Assembly: GCF_900104095.1 (NCBI RefSeq)
Contig: NZ_FNJO01000012.1
Span: 85,218 to 149,217, forward strand
Length of the DNA: 64,000 bases
Direction: 5' to 3'
From: Ralstonia sp. 25mfcol4.1
GTDB taxonomy: Bacteria; Pseudomonadota; Gammaproteobacteria; Burkholderiales; Burkholderiaceae
Under the pieces are notes generated by a model. That model made no database searches, was not told the DNA's origin, and saw nothing but the letters and a program-made list of their open reading frames with translations. This document shows, piece after piece, positions 15,882 through 24,880 of this stretch (its first letter is position 1; each line of letters begins with the position of its first letter). A program made the translations under genes and the position numbers.

Positions 15882-17324
15882 CTACAGCAGCTTGGCCACC
15901 GCGCGGCTGACGCGGGGGTTGCCATCGCCAAGGCGAGCCAGATTGTCATCCAGCGCCTCGGGCACGTAAAGATAATTCACCATCACCCCGCATGACTGTG
16001 CGCGGCCTTTTCGCGACAGGTCGGCGCCCCAGTTCACACGCTCGACACATGCCCCGTTCCCCAGGTGGAAACGCGCCACCGGATCGGCCGGCACGCCCTT
16101 GCCGCCCTGGCGCACCAGGTAATGCGCCACCAGCGCCAGCGCTGTATCGCGGATGACAGGGTCCTGCGCGTCAGCCGGCAGCGCGGCAAACCAGGCTGCG
16201 CCATCGGCCGGCGCCTCGCCATGCCGTTCGCGCCAGCGCGACAGCCGCTTGTCACCCAGGATGCGTGCAACCGACTCGCCGTCCTGCTTGCGCAGCCAGT
16301 CGGCAAAGCCCGGAATCGGAGACAGCGTGGCGAACTGCTTGAGCTTCGGGAATTCGCGCTGCAGTTCCTCGATCACGCGCTTGAGCAGGAAATTGCCGAA
16401 GCTCACGCCGCGCAGGCCCGTCTGCGTGTTCGAGATCGAATAGAAGATGGCCCATTTCACGCGGCGCAGGTCTTCCAGAGGCGCAGCCTCGTCCAGCAGC
16501 GTCTGGACGTTGGCGGCCATCTCGGGTACGAACGCCACTTCCACGAAGATCAGCGGCTCGCGCGGAATGCGTGGGTGAAAGAACGCATAGCAGCGGCGGT
16601 CCGAATCGAGCCGGTTGCGCAGGTCGTTCCACGACGAGATCTCGTGGACCGCTTCGTAGCGGATCAGCTTTTCGAGCAGCGACGCGGGCGAATCCCAGGT
16701 GATCGGCTGCAGTTCCAGCAGGCCCACGTCGAACCAGTTCGAGAACAGCGCCTCAAGGTCTTCGTCCAGCGCCCGCAGGCCGGGAATGCGCTTCTGCCAG
16801 CGCAACATGTCCGAACGCAACTGGATCAGGAAATGCAGGCCGCAGGCGCTGTCGCCACGCTTGCCGTGATGCGCGGCAATGCGCTTGAAGAAGCGGATGC
16901 GCGCATTCGACAAGGCCTGCGACAGCCCTGATGCCGCGCCGGCCGATGCGCCTGCCGGCCCGCTGCCGGACGCGCCGCCCGGCGCATCGCGCCCGGCCGC
17001 CACATCGGCCAGCACGCCCAGCATGGCCTGGCGCAGCGGCTCGGCCGCTGCCTGGTATTCGTCCTGCCAGGCCAGTGCGGCGGCATTGGCTGCGCCGTCT
17101 GTCAGGCGCGCCTCGAAGCACTGGCGCAGCTGTTCGCGCTGGCGTTTGACGGCGCGCGTGGACAGCGTCTGCTGGGCCGCGTCCGGCGCGGCGGGCGCGG
17201 GCGCGTCGTCGCCCTTGCGGTTCCACCATCGGCCAAAGCGCGAGAACAGCGAGTCGCTGACGGGCTCGCTGGCGTCCAGCGGAGCACTGACTTTCTGTTG
17301 GTCGGCGGGATCGAGGGCAGTCAT
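15882..17324 (-). CDS. matA: Malonyl-CoA decarboxylase
   Basis: Converts malonyl-CoA to acetyl-CoA and CO2. The 480-residue protein carries the family region AIFYSISNTQTGLRGVSFGNFL and the C-terminal FHLGNGACVERVNWGAD with the likely catalytic histidine near H420. The N-terminal 50 residues are polar and low in conservation. A Gly/Ala/Ser-rich insert lies at about residues 111-136 within the helical N-terminal domain, which is unusual. Start 17324 (MTALDPADQQ) is preferred over an upstream frame that would be Arg/Pro-rich. It lies 52 bp after the GntR gene in the same operon. Confidence 0.92.
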   Translation of the reverse strand: MTALDPADQQKVSAPLDASEPVSDSLFSRFGRWWNRKGDDAPAPAAPDAAQQTLSTRAVKRQREQLRQCFEARLTDGAANAAALAWQDEYQAAAEPLRQAMLGVLADVAAGRDAPGGASGSGPAGASAGAASGLSQALSNARIRFFKRIAAHHGKRGDSACGLHFLIQLRSDMLRWQKRIPGLRALDEDLEALFSNWFDVGLLELQPITWDSPASLLEKLIRYEAVHEISSWNDLRNRLDSDRRCYAFFHPRIPREPLIFVEVAFVPEMAANVQTLLDEAAPLEDLRRVKWAIFYSISNTQTGLRGVSFGNFLLKRVIEELQREFPKLKQFATLSPIPGFADWLRKQDGESVARILGDKRLSRWRERHGEAPADGAAWFAALPADAQDPVIRDTALALVAHYLVRQGGKGVPADPVARFHLGNGACVERVNWGADLSRKGRAQSCGVMVNYLYVPEALDDNLARLGDGNPRVSRAVAKLL

Positions 17325-17376
17325 GGTCGTGTCCTGCGAGGTCGGTGGAGGATGGGCAAGCGGGGTCAGTTGGGCG

Positions 17377-18111
17377 TCAGCCTTGCCCGGCCAGGCGCAA
17401 ATGCGCGGACGGCGAGGCAGTGGCTGACGGCGTGCCGGCGTGCGTGGGCGCCCCAGCTTCATGCTCGGCCGCGTCGAGCATGCGCAATGCGCCGCGCTGA
17501 CGCAGCACGTGGGTCTTCATCAACGCCTCGGCACCTTCGGGGTCATGGGCCTTCAATGCCGAGAACACCGACAGGTGTTCGGCACACGACTCGTGGATGC
17601 GTCCGGGCAGCCGCAGGCTCTTGTGGCGCGACAGGCGCAGCACCTTGCGCAGGTCGCTGACCACGCCCGACAGCCAGCGATTGCCCGCCAGCCGCTGGAT
17701 CGCTTCATGGATCTGGTAGTTGGTTTCGTAGTAGGCATCGATATCGCCAGCCTGCGCGTAGCGCGCCAGGTCGGCGTGCAGGCCTTCGAGCGAGGCAAGA
17801 TCGGCCGGCGTGGCATTGCGCGCGGCCTCGTAGGCGCAGCGCCCTTCCAGGAGCGCCATCAACGGGAAGATGTCGTCCAGGTCCTGCTCGGTCAGCGCGT
17901 TGACAAAGCAGCCTCGCCGCGGCTCCAGCCGGACCAGCCCTTCTGCGGCCAGCACCTTCAGCGCCTCGCGCAGCGGCGTGCGCGACGTGCCCAGCGACGC
18001 CGCCAGGGCCACCTCGTCGATCCACGCACCCGGCATCAGCGTGCGGTCGTCGATCATCGCCCGCAGCCGGTCCGCCACCTCCAGGTACAGCGCCTGCCTG
18101 ACGATACGCAT
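17377..18111 (-). CDS. GntR family (FCD subfamily) regulator of the malonate operon
   Basis: A 244-residue regulator. The N-terminal winged helix has SLGTSRTPLREALKVLAAEGLV and EPRRGCFVNAL. The C-terminal FCD ligand domain has helices with YYETNYQIHEAI and SCAEHLSVFSAL, whose acidic and histidine residues usually bind metal or carboxylate. The start at 18111 has a strong AGGAGG site. A comparable MatR controls mat genes in rhizobia; regulation of this operon by malonate or malonyl-CoA is inferred. A TAATT-CAT-AATTA palindrome about 90 bp upstream could be its operator. Confidence 0.87.
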   Translation of the reverse strand: MRIVRQALYLEVADRLRAMIDDRTLMPGAWIDEVALAASLGTSRTPLREALKVLAAEGLVRLEPRRGCFVNALTEQDLDDIFPLMALLEGRCAYEAARNATPADLASLEGLHADLARYAQAGDIDAYYETNYQIHEAIQRLAGNRWLSGVVSDLRKVLRLSRHKSLRLPGRIHESCAEHLSVFSALKAHDPEGAEALMKTHVLRQRGALRMLDAAEHEAGAPTHAGTPSATASPSAHLRLAGQG

Positions 18112-18200
18112 CGTGCCTCCTGCCTGCCTTCGATATGAGGGGGAAACCCCACGGGAACATGCATGCCGATGCGGCATCGCGAGAGGCGATTAAGCCGCAA

Positions 18201-18213
18201 TAATTCATAATTA
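18201..18213. promoter_or_regulatory. Candidate GntR operator
   Basis: TAATT-CAT-AATTA inverted repeat in an AT-rich island upstream of the GntR gene. Function inferred only from position. Confidence 0.35.
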
Positions 18214-18302
18214 TGGATAGTGTGCCGGGGGCCGCAAGCGGTTTCGATGCTGCGGAGCAGCAAGCGTGGCGGATCGGAAACTCAGGGAAATCGAGAGGTG
18301 CG

Positions 18303-18342
18303 GCGGGCAATCTTCCTGCCTCCCTGCAGGAAGATTGCCCGC
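18303..18342. repeat. Perfect 17-bp inverted repeat
   Basis: GCGGGCAATCTTCCTGC (18303-18319) and its exact complement (18326-18342) around a 6-nt CTCCCT loop. No T-run follows on either strand. Confidence 0.92.
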
Positions 18343-18895
18343 GCATGAAATAACCGCGTTGGGTCTTCGACTTGGGCGCCGGGCGAGATGTGCCGGACGC
18401 TTGCGGGTCAGATTCATTTGCTGGCGCTGGCCCCGCGCCTACCCCGTCAATGCACTCGTCCTGGAGTGCGGATTTTCCCGTGCCTTTTCCCGTTTGGCTT
18501 TTTGTCGTTGCCACGGCGCCGGCGCATCGTCGTGCGCACCCTCCCCTCTGGCGCCGTTTCGGGCCGTACGTTGCGGGCCCCGACCATTCTTGTAACAGGC
18601 TGAATAGCGAGGACCGTGCCACAGCAGCTAAGTCATTGATTTTGCTGGGGAGAACGAAACTTAACTTGTGACAGTCGCCTTACCATGTAACAGAATGTTT
18701 CTTTGTCGTTACGACCTCAGTTACGCTCGGCGTTGTATCCGGCGCGATCCGCACGGGTACTTGTGACCCCAGCGATACGCGCGGGTGAGAGAATGTGTTG
18801 ACCAGCGCACGAAAGCCGCGCGCAAACTGGTTGCAAACCTGAAACAAGCGCCGGCTGCAAAAAAGCGCCCTGTAACAACTGGAGAGGTCAATTAG

Positions 18896-19969
18896 ATGAA
18901 CTGGGAAGATCAAGACGGGCTGCAGGCCAAATTCGTCGCGCCAGACAGCCGTGTACCGCGCCACCTGAAATTCGCATTTACCGGATCGGGGTCCGAGTAT
19001 TTCCGAATCTGGATCGTCAACACGCTGCTGACCGTCGTTACGCTGGGCATCTATTCCGCCTGGGCCAAGGTGCGCACGCAGCAATATTTCTACCGCAGCA
19101 CGCAACTGGACGGCGCCACGTTCGACTACCACGGCAACGCAAAGGCGATTCTCAAGGGACGTGGCATCGTCTTCGGCCTGTTTGCGATGTATCAGCTGGT
19201 CCTTAAATTCTCGCCAGCGCTGGGCGCGTTGCTGGCGCTGGCGCTGGCCGTGGTGTTTCCGCTGCTGCTGGTGCGATCGCTGCGCTTCCGCATGGCCAAT
19301 TCCAGCTATCGGGGCCTGCGCTTCGCGTTCACGGGTACCGACCGCGACGGCTATAAGGTCTTCCTGCTGTGGCCGCTCCTGACCGGCCTGACGCTGTGGC
19401 TGCTGGCGCCGATGGCCCACCAGCGGCTCAAACGCTACCAGCACAACAACACGCGCTTTGGAACCGCGCAATTCGCGTTCGACGGCACGGCCGGCGACTT
19501 TTACCGCGTGTACCTCGTCACGGCGGGCGTGGTGCTGCTGTTCCTGGTGGCGGGCGGCCTCGCCGGGGGTGCGCTGGCAGCCGCGGCGGGCGGCAAGGCG
19601 GGCCTTGTCTTTGTGGTCATGCTGATGGCGTTGGCGATGTATGCCGGTTTCCTGCTGATCGGCCCGTTCTTCCAGGCGCGGCTGCAGAACGCGGTGTGGA
19701 ACCACACCACGCTGGCGCCGCATCACTTCCGCAGCGACGTCAAGGCCCGCACCCTGTTTCTGATCTCGGTGACGAACCTGATCCTCACCGCGCTGACGCT
19801 CGGGCTGTTCTACCCGTTCGCGCGCGTGCGGTCGGTACGCTATCGCGTCGAATCGATGACGATGGTCGCCGTGGGCGCGCTCGACGCCTTCGTCGTCGGC
19901 GAAAAGCAGCACGTCGGCGCGCTGGGCGATGCCGCGGCGGACTGGTACGACATCGACATCGCGCTGTAA
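18896..19969 (+). CDS. DUF898 (YjgN-like) multi-pass membrane protein
   Basis: A 357-residue integral membrane protein of the DUF898/YjgN family. It contains three copies of an FxF-G-x(n)-Y/F unit at the membrane edge: FAFTGSGSEYFRIW near residue 27, FAFTGTDRDGYKVF and FAFDGTAGDFYRVY. Each is followed by hydrophobic helices and by motifs such as TLGIYSAWAKVRTQQYFY and TLGLFYPFARVRSVRY. The GGAGAGG ribosome-binding site supports the start. The M48 protease gene begins 18 bp after its stop, a conserved pairing that suggests a joint envelope function. The molecular role is unknown. Confidence 0.9.
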   Translation: MNWEDQDGLQAKFVAPDSRVPRHLKFAFTGSGSEYFRIWIVNTLLTVVTLGIYSAWAKVRTQQYFYRSTQLDGATFDYHGNAKAILKGRGIVFGLFAMYQLVLKFSPALGALLALALAVVFPLLLVRSLRFRMANSSYRGLRFAFTGTDRDGYKVFLLWPLLTGLTLWLLAPMAHQRLKRYQHNNTRFGTAQFAFDGTAGDFYRVYLVTAGVVLLFLVAGGLAGGALAAAAGGKAGLVFVVMLMALAMYAGFLLIGPFFQARLQNAVWNHTTLAPHHFRSDVKARTLFLISVTNLILTALTLGLFYPFARVRSVRYRVESMTMVAVGALDAFVVGEKQHVGALGDAAADWYDIDIAL

Positions 19970-19987
19970 GCGAAGGAGCGGGCCGCC

Positions 19988-21028
19988 ATGATTGCCGCGC
20001 AATACTTCGATGGCCGCACGTCGCGCGCGCACCCGGTCGTGCTGCACGTCCGGGACGGCCACGCCGTGCTGCAGGATGCTGGCGGCGACGAACTGCGCCG
20101 CGCGCCGCTGGCGTCGTTGCGCGTCTCCGAACGCATCCGGCGCGGCCCGCGCCTGGTGACGTTCGACGACGGGGCCTACTGCGAGATCATCGACCACGCC
20201 GGATTTGACGCCATGCTGGCCGCCACCGGCCATCGGGAAGGCTGGGTGTCGCGCGCGCAGAACAGCTGGCGCCTGGTCGGGCTGTCGATGCTGGGCCTGG
20301 TGCTGTTCGTGGCGGTCTCGTATTTCTACCTGCTGCCGTGGACTGCGGTTCTGGTTGCACGCACGATACCGGCATCGCTCGAAGCGCAACTGGGCCGCAC
20401 CACGCTGGACAGCCTGGACCGGGGCATCGTCAAGCCCAGCACGCTGCCGGCCGCCGACCAGCAACGCATCCGCGACAACTTCGCGGCGCTGCGCCGGCCG
20501 GCCGATCCCGGCCATGACTACCAGATCCTCTTCCGCCATGGCGGCGGCATCGGCGCCAACGCGCTGGCCCTGCCCGGCGGCACCATCGTCGTGACCGACG
20601 AACTGGTGAAGCTGCTGGGCACCGGCCCGGCCATGATGGGTGTGCTGGCGCACGAGGCCGGCCACGTCACGCAACGCCACGGGCTGCAGCAGGTGTTCCA
20701 GGCGTCGGCGGTGGGCGCATTGACCGCGTACTTCCTGGGCGACGTGTCGTCGCTGCTGGCCACGGTGCCCACGGCGATGCTGGCCATGCGGTACTCGCGC
20801 GATCACGAGCGCGAGGCCGATGCGTTTGCGGTGGAAGTGCTGCGGGAAAACCGGCTGCCGCCGTCGGCGCTGGCCGACGCGCTACAGCAGCTGGAAGACG
20901 CCCACGGCGGGCGTCGCAAGCCAGGCAAGCGGAGCGGCAAGGAAGCCGGGGACGATGAGGAGGCGGGATTCTTCTCGACCCACCCACTGACGAAAGAACG
21001 GATCGATGCGATCCGGAACGCGCAGTAG
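19988..21028 (+). CDS. Membrane-anchored M48 family metalloprotease
   Basis: A 346-residue protein. An N-terminal domain of about 90 residues is followed by one membrane segment (about 97-117, VGLSMLGLVLFVAVSYFYLL). The zinc protease domain has HEAGH at 222-226 and the third ligand in DHEREADAFA, and a C-terminal FFSTHPLTKERI is typical for BepA/M48 proteins. A charged Lys/Gly/Glu linker precedes the end. It follows the DUF898 gene by 18 bp on the same strand. Likely role: proteolysis of misfolded envelope proteins or of a specific membrane partner. Confidence 0.9.
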   Translation: MIAAQYFDGRTSRAHPVVLHVRDGHAVLQDAGGDELRRAPLASLRVSERIRRGPRLVTFDDGAYCEIIDHAGFDAMLAATGHREGWVSRAQNSWRLVGLSMLGLVLFVAVSYFYLLPWTAVLVARTIPASLEAQLGRTTLDSLDRGIVKPSTLPAADQQRIRDNFAALRRPADPGHDYQILFRHGGGIGANALALPGGTIVVTDELVKLLGTGPAMMGVLAHEAGHVTQRHGLQQVFQASAVGALTAYFLGDVSSLLATVPTAMLAMRYSRDHEREADAFAVEVLRENRLPPSALADALQQLEDAHGGRRKPGKRSGKEAGDDEEAGFFSTHPLTKERIDAIRNAQ

Positions 21029-21038
21029 TTTTGTGCTG

Positions 21039-21064
21039 CCCTCTCCCGCCTTGCCGGAGAGGGG
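21039..21064. repeat. CCCTCTCCC-type palindrome, copy B1
   Basis: CCCTCTCCCGCCTTGCCGGAGAGGGG just after the M48 stop. Confidence 0.7.
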
Positions 21065-21128
21065 CTGGGGGTGAGGGATCGAGGTTCTGGCCGATCCGGC
21101 GGACTTTGAACCGCCGGGCCGTCCTTCG

Positions 21129-21156
21129 GCCCCTCTCACGCGTGCGGGAGAGGGGC
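21129..21156. repeat. CCCTCTCCC-type palindrome, copy B2
   Basis: GCCCCTCTCACGC and GCGGGAGAGGGGC arms in the same convergent gap as copy B1, next to the lgt stop. Confidence 0.7.
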
Positions 21157-21173
21157 CGGGGAGACAGCCAGCA

Positions 21174-21992
21174 TCAACGCGCGGCCCCGGCGGCCGCGCC
21201 GTTGGCCTGGCGGCGATATGCCCACACCACCATCAGCACGCCGATCAGGATCATCGGCAGGCTCAGCCACTGTCCCATCGACAGCTTCAGCGCCAGCAGG
21301 CCCAGGAAGCTGTCCGGCTCGCGCGTGAACTCGGCCAGGAAGCGGAACGCCCCATAGCCGATCAGGAACACGCCCGACACGGCACCCATCGGCCGGGGCT
21401 TGCGCGCGAACAGCCACAGGATGATGAACAGCGCCACGCCTTCGCCGGCAAACTGGTACAGCTGCGACGGATGACGCGGAATGTTGTCGCCGGCCTGCGG
21501 GAAGATCATGCCCCAGGGCAGGTCGGTGGCACGCCCCCACAGTTCGCCGTTGATGAAGTTGCCGATGCGGCCGGCGGCCAGCCCGCACGGGATCAGCGGC
21601 GCGATGAAGTCGGTCACTTCCATCCAGTGGCGGCGCCGCACCTTGGCAAACACCCACATCGCCACCAGCACGCCCAGGAACCCGCCGTGGAAAGCCATGC
21701 CGCCTTCCCATACCTTGAAGATCTCCAGCGGGTGGGTCAGGTAGTAGCTCGGCTTGTAGAACAGCACATAACCGAGGCGGCCGCCCAGGATCACGCCCAG
21801 CACGCCGTAGAACAGCATGTCGTCGAGATCGCGCGCAACCCAGCCGCGCGCCGCGACATGGGGCTGCCTGATACGCAGCCGGCCGAACCACAGGAACATG
21901 ATGAAGCCGGCCAGGTACATGAGTCCGTACCAGCGGATGGCCAGCGGCCCCAGGTGGATGGCAACCGGATCGAATTGCGGATGAACGAGCAT
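21174..21992 (-). CDS. lgt: Prolipoprotein diacylglyceryl transferase
   Basis: Inner-membrane enzyme that moves diacylglycerol from phosphatidylglycerol to the lipobox cysteine of prolipoproteins. The 272-residue protein has the Lgt signature GRIGNFINGELWGR (141-154), GGMAFHGGFLG with the functional histidine (H102), HPSQLYQ, and seven hydrophobic segments. The start MLVHPQFDPVAIHLGPLAIRW is family-typical. It sits alone between convergent and co-directed neighbours; the LysR gene is upstream by 55 bp on the same strand. Confidence 0.96.
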   Translation of the reverse strand: MLVHPQFDPVAIHLGPLAIRWYGLMYLAGFIMFLWFGRLRIRQPHVAARGWVARDLDDMLFYGVLGVILGGRLGYVLFYKPSYYLTHPLEIFKVWEGGMAFHGGFLGVLVAMWVFAKVRRRHWMEVTDFIAPLIPCGLAAGRIGNFINGELWGRATDLPWGMIFPQAGDNIPRHPSQLYQFAGEGVALFIILWLFARKPRPMGAVSGVFLIGYGAFRFLAEFTREPDSFLGLLALKLSMGQWLSLPMILIGVLMVVWAYRRQANGAAAGAAR

Positions 21993-22047
21993 GGAGTAGC
22001 GGGAGAGTAGCGGTAAGTTTGGAGCGCGCGGCGTGCTGCGCGATGTT

Positions 22048-22992
22048 CTATGTATTTATGCCATGGTCATGCGTCAACCCGATGGCGCCGGCCAGCCCGG
22101 TGGCGATATCGATGAACGACCGCAGCACTGGCGCCATCCCGGCCGCGCCCTCGCGCCAGGCCAGGCCGGTCTCGATCTCGGGGCCGGCGTCGAGCAAGGT
22201 CAGGTAGGACACGCCCGTGCGCCGCAGGTTGCGCAGCGACGCGGGCACCAGCGCCACGCCCATGCCGGCCGAAACCAGGCTCACGATCGTCTGCATCTGG
22301 ATGGCCTCCTGGGCAATCGCGGGCGTCAGGCCGTCGCGCGCATAGTAGCCCGTAATGATGTCATAAAACGCTGGCGCACTTCGGCGCGGGAAGATAACCA
22401 GCGGCTCGCGCGCGGCATCGCGCAGCGCCACCGCCTGCGGCGCCGTGGCGCTGCCGGCGGGCCGCCATCCGTCGGGCACGGCCAGCACCAGCGGCTCGCG
22501 CACCAGCGGCAGGTAGGACAGGCCGTGCGGCATCACGGGCAGTTGCGGGCGGATGACCAGCCCGGCGTCGATGGTGCCTTCGGCCAGTGCCTCTAGCTGG
22601 ACATCGCTGGTGGCTTCGCGCAGTTGCAGCTGCACGTCCGGGTGTTGCGCGCGGAAATGCCGCAGCAGGTCGGGCAGGATGCCGTAATCGGCGGTGCTGA
22701 CAAAGGCCAGCGCCAGCGACCCCACCTCTCCCCGCGCCAGCCGCTGCGCCAGGGCAGGCAGCGCCCCGGCGTCGGCCAGCACGCGCCGCACCTCCGGCAG
22801 CCACTGCTGGCCGGCCGGCGTCAGCATCACCGACCGCCGCGTGCGCACGAACAATTGCACGCCGATCTCTTCCTCCAGCGACTGGATCTGCTGAGACAGC
22901 GGCGGCTGGGTCATGGCCAGCCGACGGGCCGCCCGCCCGAAATGCAACTCTTCGGCCACTGTGACGAAGTAACGCAACTGGCGCAGATCCAC
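22048..22992 (-). CDS. LysR family transcriptional regulator
   Basis: A 314-residue regulator with an N-terminal winged helix (LRQLRYFVTVAEELHFGRAA, MTQPPLSQQIQSLEEEIGVQ) and a LysR substrate domain. The start codon is GTG with GGAAAGGAT upstream. It is divergent from ilvD across 164 bp, the usual layout for a LysR gene that regulates its neighbour, so control of ilvD is plausible. Effector unknown; similar proteins regulate aromatic or branched-chain metabolism. Confidence 0.88.
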   Translation of the reverse strand: MDLRQLRYFVTVAEELHFGRAARRLAMTQPPLSQQIQSLEEEIGVQLFVRTRRSVMLTPAGQQWLPEVRRVLADAGALPALAQRLARGEVGSLALAFVSTADYGILPDLLRHFRAQHPDVQLQLREATSDVQLEALAEGTIDAGLVIRPQLPVMPHGLSYLPLVREPLVLAVPDGWRPAGSATAPQAVALRDAAREPLVIFPRRSAPAFYDIITGYYARDGLTPAIAQEAIQMQTIVSLVSAGMGVALVPASLRNLRRTGVSYLTLLDAGPEIETGLAWREGAAGMAPVLRSFIDIATGLAGAIGLTHDHGINT

Positions 22993-23156
22993 CGCGGGCG
23001 ATCCTTTCCTAGTGATATGTTTTTCGACCTAATAACGCTCGAATAATATATTTGACACGCTAAAACGCCAAGCGCATGCTTTCCGGCACAACACCACAAC
23101 ACGGCTGGCGCAGCGGCGCATCGCGCCAGGGCCGGCATCCCCCCCGGAGAGACTTC
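22993..23156. promoter_or_regulatory. Divergent LysR/ilvD promoter region
   Basis: AT-rich, containing TCGA..TAATAA..TCGA (23024-23042) as a possible LysR site and a TTGACA at 23052-23057 pointing to ilvD, without a convincing -10. Confidence 0.35.
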
Positions 23157-24830
23157 ATGGCTTTCAACAAACGCTCCCAGCACATTACGCAAGGCGTGGC
23201 GCGCTCCCCCAACCGCTCGATGTACTACGCGCTCGGCTACAAGAAGGAAGACTTCGACAAGCCGATGGTGGGCATCGCCAATGGCCATTCCACGATTACC
23301 CCGTGCAATGCCGGCCTGCAGCGGCTGGCCGATGCCGCCGTGGAGGCCGTGCGCGCGTCGGGCGCCAATCCACAGATCTTCGGCACGCCGACTATCTCCG
23401 ACGGCATGTCGATGGGCACCGAAGGCATGAAGTACTCGCTGATCTCGCGCGAAGTGATCGCTGACTGTATCGAGACCGCGGCGCAGGGCCAGTGGATGGA
23501 CGGCGTGGTCGTGATTGGCGGCTGCGACAAGAACATGCCGGGCGGCATGATCGCGCTGGCGCGCACCAACGTGCCGGGCATCTACGTGTACGGCGGCACC
23601 ATCAAACCGGGCAACTGGAAGGGCAAGGACCTGACCATCGTGTCGTCGTTCGAGGCGGTGGGCGAATTCACGGCCGGCCGCATGAGCCAGGAAGACTTCG
23701 AGGGCGTGGAAAAGAATGCCTGCCCGAGCACCGGCTCGTGCGGCGGGATGTACACGGCCAACACGATGAGTTCGTCGTTCGAGGCGCTGGGCATGTCGCT
23801 GCTGTATTCGTCGACCATGGCCAACCCGGACCAGGAAAAGGTCGACAGCGCCGCCGAATCGGCCCGGGTGCTGGTGGAGGCGGTCAAGAAGGACATCAAG
23901 CCGCGCGACATCATCACGCGCAAGTCCATTGAAAACGCCGTCACGCTGATCATGGCCACGGGCGGATCCACCAACGCCGTGCTGCACTACCTGGCGATCG
24001 CCCACTCGGCCGAAGTGGAATGGACGATCGACGATTTCGAGCGCATTCGCCGCCGCGTGCCGGTGATCTGCAACCTGAAGCCGTCGGGCGACTACGTGGC
24101 CACCGACCTGCACCGGGCCGGCGGCATTCCGCAGGTCATGAAGATCCTGCTGAATGCGGGGCTGCTGCATGGCGACTGCCTGACCATCACGGGCCGCACG
24201 CTGGCCGAGGAACTGGAGCACGTGCCCGATCAGCCGCGCGCCGACCAGGACGTGATCATGCCGCTCGACCGCGCGCTCTACAAGCAGGGCCACCTGGCCA
24301 TCCTGAAGGGCAACCTGGCCGAGGAAGGCGCCGTGGCCAAGATCACCGGGCTCAAGAACCCGGTCATTACGGGCCCGGCACGTGTGTTCGAGGACGAGCA
24401 GAGCGCGATGGAGGCCATCCTGGGCGACAAGATCAACGCCGGCGATATCCTCGTGCTGCGCTATCTCGGCCCGAAGGGCGGCCCTGGCATGCCCGAAATG
24501 CTTGCGCCCACTTCGGCCATCATCGGCAAGGGGCTGGGCGAATCGGTGGGCTTTATTACCGACGGCCGCTTCTCGGGCGGCACCTGGGGCATGGTGGTCG
24601 GCCACGTGGCACCGGAAGCCTACGTCGGCGGCACCATCGCGCTGGTGCAGGAAGGCGATTCGATCACGATCGACGCGCACCAGCTGGTGTTGCAACTGAA
24701 CGTGCCGGACGACGAACTGGCCAGGCGGCGTGCCACCTGGAAGCAGCCGGCGCCGCGCTATACCCGGGGGGTGCTGGCGAAGTTCTCGAAACTGGCATCG
24801 ACGGCCAGCAAGGGCGCGGTGACGGACTGA
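23157..24830 (+). CDS. ilvD: Dihydroxy-acid dehydratase
   Basis: Fe-S enzyme of valine, isoleucine and leucine synthesis that dehydrates dihydroxy-acids to 2-keto acids. The 557-residue protein has the three cluster cysteine sites TPCNAG (C50), GGCDKNMPGG and CPSTGSCGGMYTANTM. It ends with FITDGRFSGGTWGMVVGH and a typical C-terminal domain. Start 23157 has GGAGAGAC upstream and begins at the family N-terminus; an upstream ATG in frame is not supported. A 12-bp perfect palindrome follows the gene. Confidence 0.95.
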   Translation: MAFNKRSQHITQGVARSPNRSMYYALGYKKEDFDKPMVGIANGHSTITPCNAGLQRLADAAVEAVRASGANPQIFGTPTISDGMSMGTEGMKYSLISREVIADCIETAAQGQWMDGVVVIGGCDKNMPGGMIALARTNVPGIYVYGGTIKPGNWKGKDLTIVSSFEAVGEFTAGRMSQEDFEGVEKNACPSTGSCGGMYTANTMSSSFEALGMSLLYSSTMANPDQEKVDSAAESARVLVEAVKKDIKPRDIITRKSIENAVTLIMATGGSTNAVLHYLAIAHSAEVEWTIDDFERIRRRVPVICNLKPSGDYVATDLHRAGGIPQVMKILLNAGLLHGDCLTITGRTLAEELEHVPDQPRADQDVIMPLDRALYKQGHLAILKGNLAEEGAVAKITGLKNPVITGPARVFEDEQSAMEAILGDKINAGDILVLRYLGPKGGPGMPEMLAPTSAIIGKGLGESVGFITDGRFSGGTWGMVVGHVAPEAYVGGTIALVQEGDSITIDAHQLVLQLNVPDDELARRRATWKQPAPRYTRGVLAKFSKLASTASKGAVTD

Positions 24831-24853
24831 GGTTGAAATACCGCTGACCCACT

Positions 24854-24880
24854 CCCCTCTCCCGCACGGCGGGAGAGGGG
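24854..24880. repeat. CCCTCTCCC-type palindrome, copy C
   Basis: CCCCTCTCCCGC / GCGGGAGAGGGG, 12-bp perfect stem with a 3-nt loop between the convergent ilvD and the holC-operon gene. No T-run. Confidence 0.8.

Larger units (their letters stand above)
18112..18895. other. 784-bp intergenic region without a recognised gene
   Basis: Divergent promoter space between the malonate operon and the DUF898 gene. It holds a small AT palindrome at 18201-18213, a perfect 17-bp hairpin at 18303-18342 and several TGTAACA motifs (18591, 18686, 18871, plus TGTGACA at 18667). No small reading frame looks real. Confidence 0.6.

Noticed and set aside
18680..20806. A 708-codon minus-strand frame
   Set aside because: Covers the DUF898 and M48 genes in antisense; composition is Arg/Gln/His-rich with no motif.
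23076..23156. Upstream in-frame ATG as ilvD start
   Set aside because: It adds an Arg/Pro-rich stretch absent from IlvD proteins, and the ATG at 23157 has the proper ribosome-binding site.
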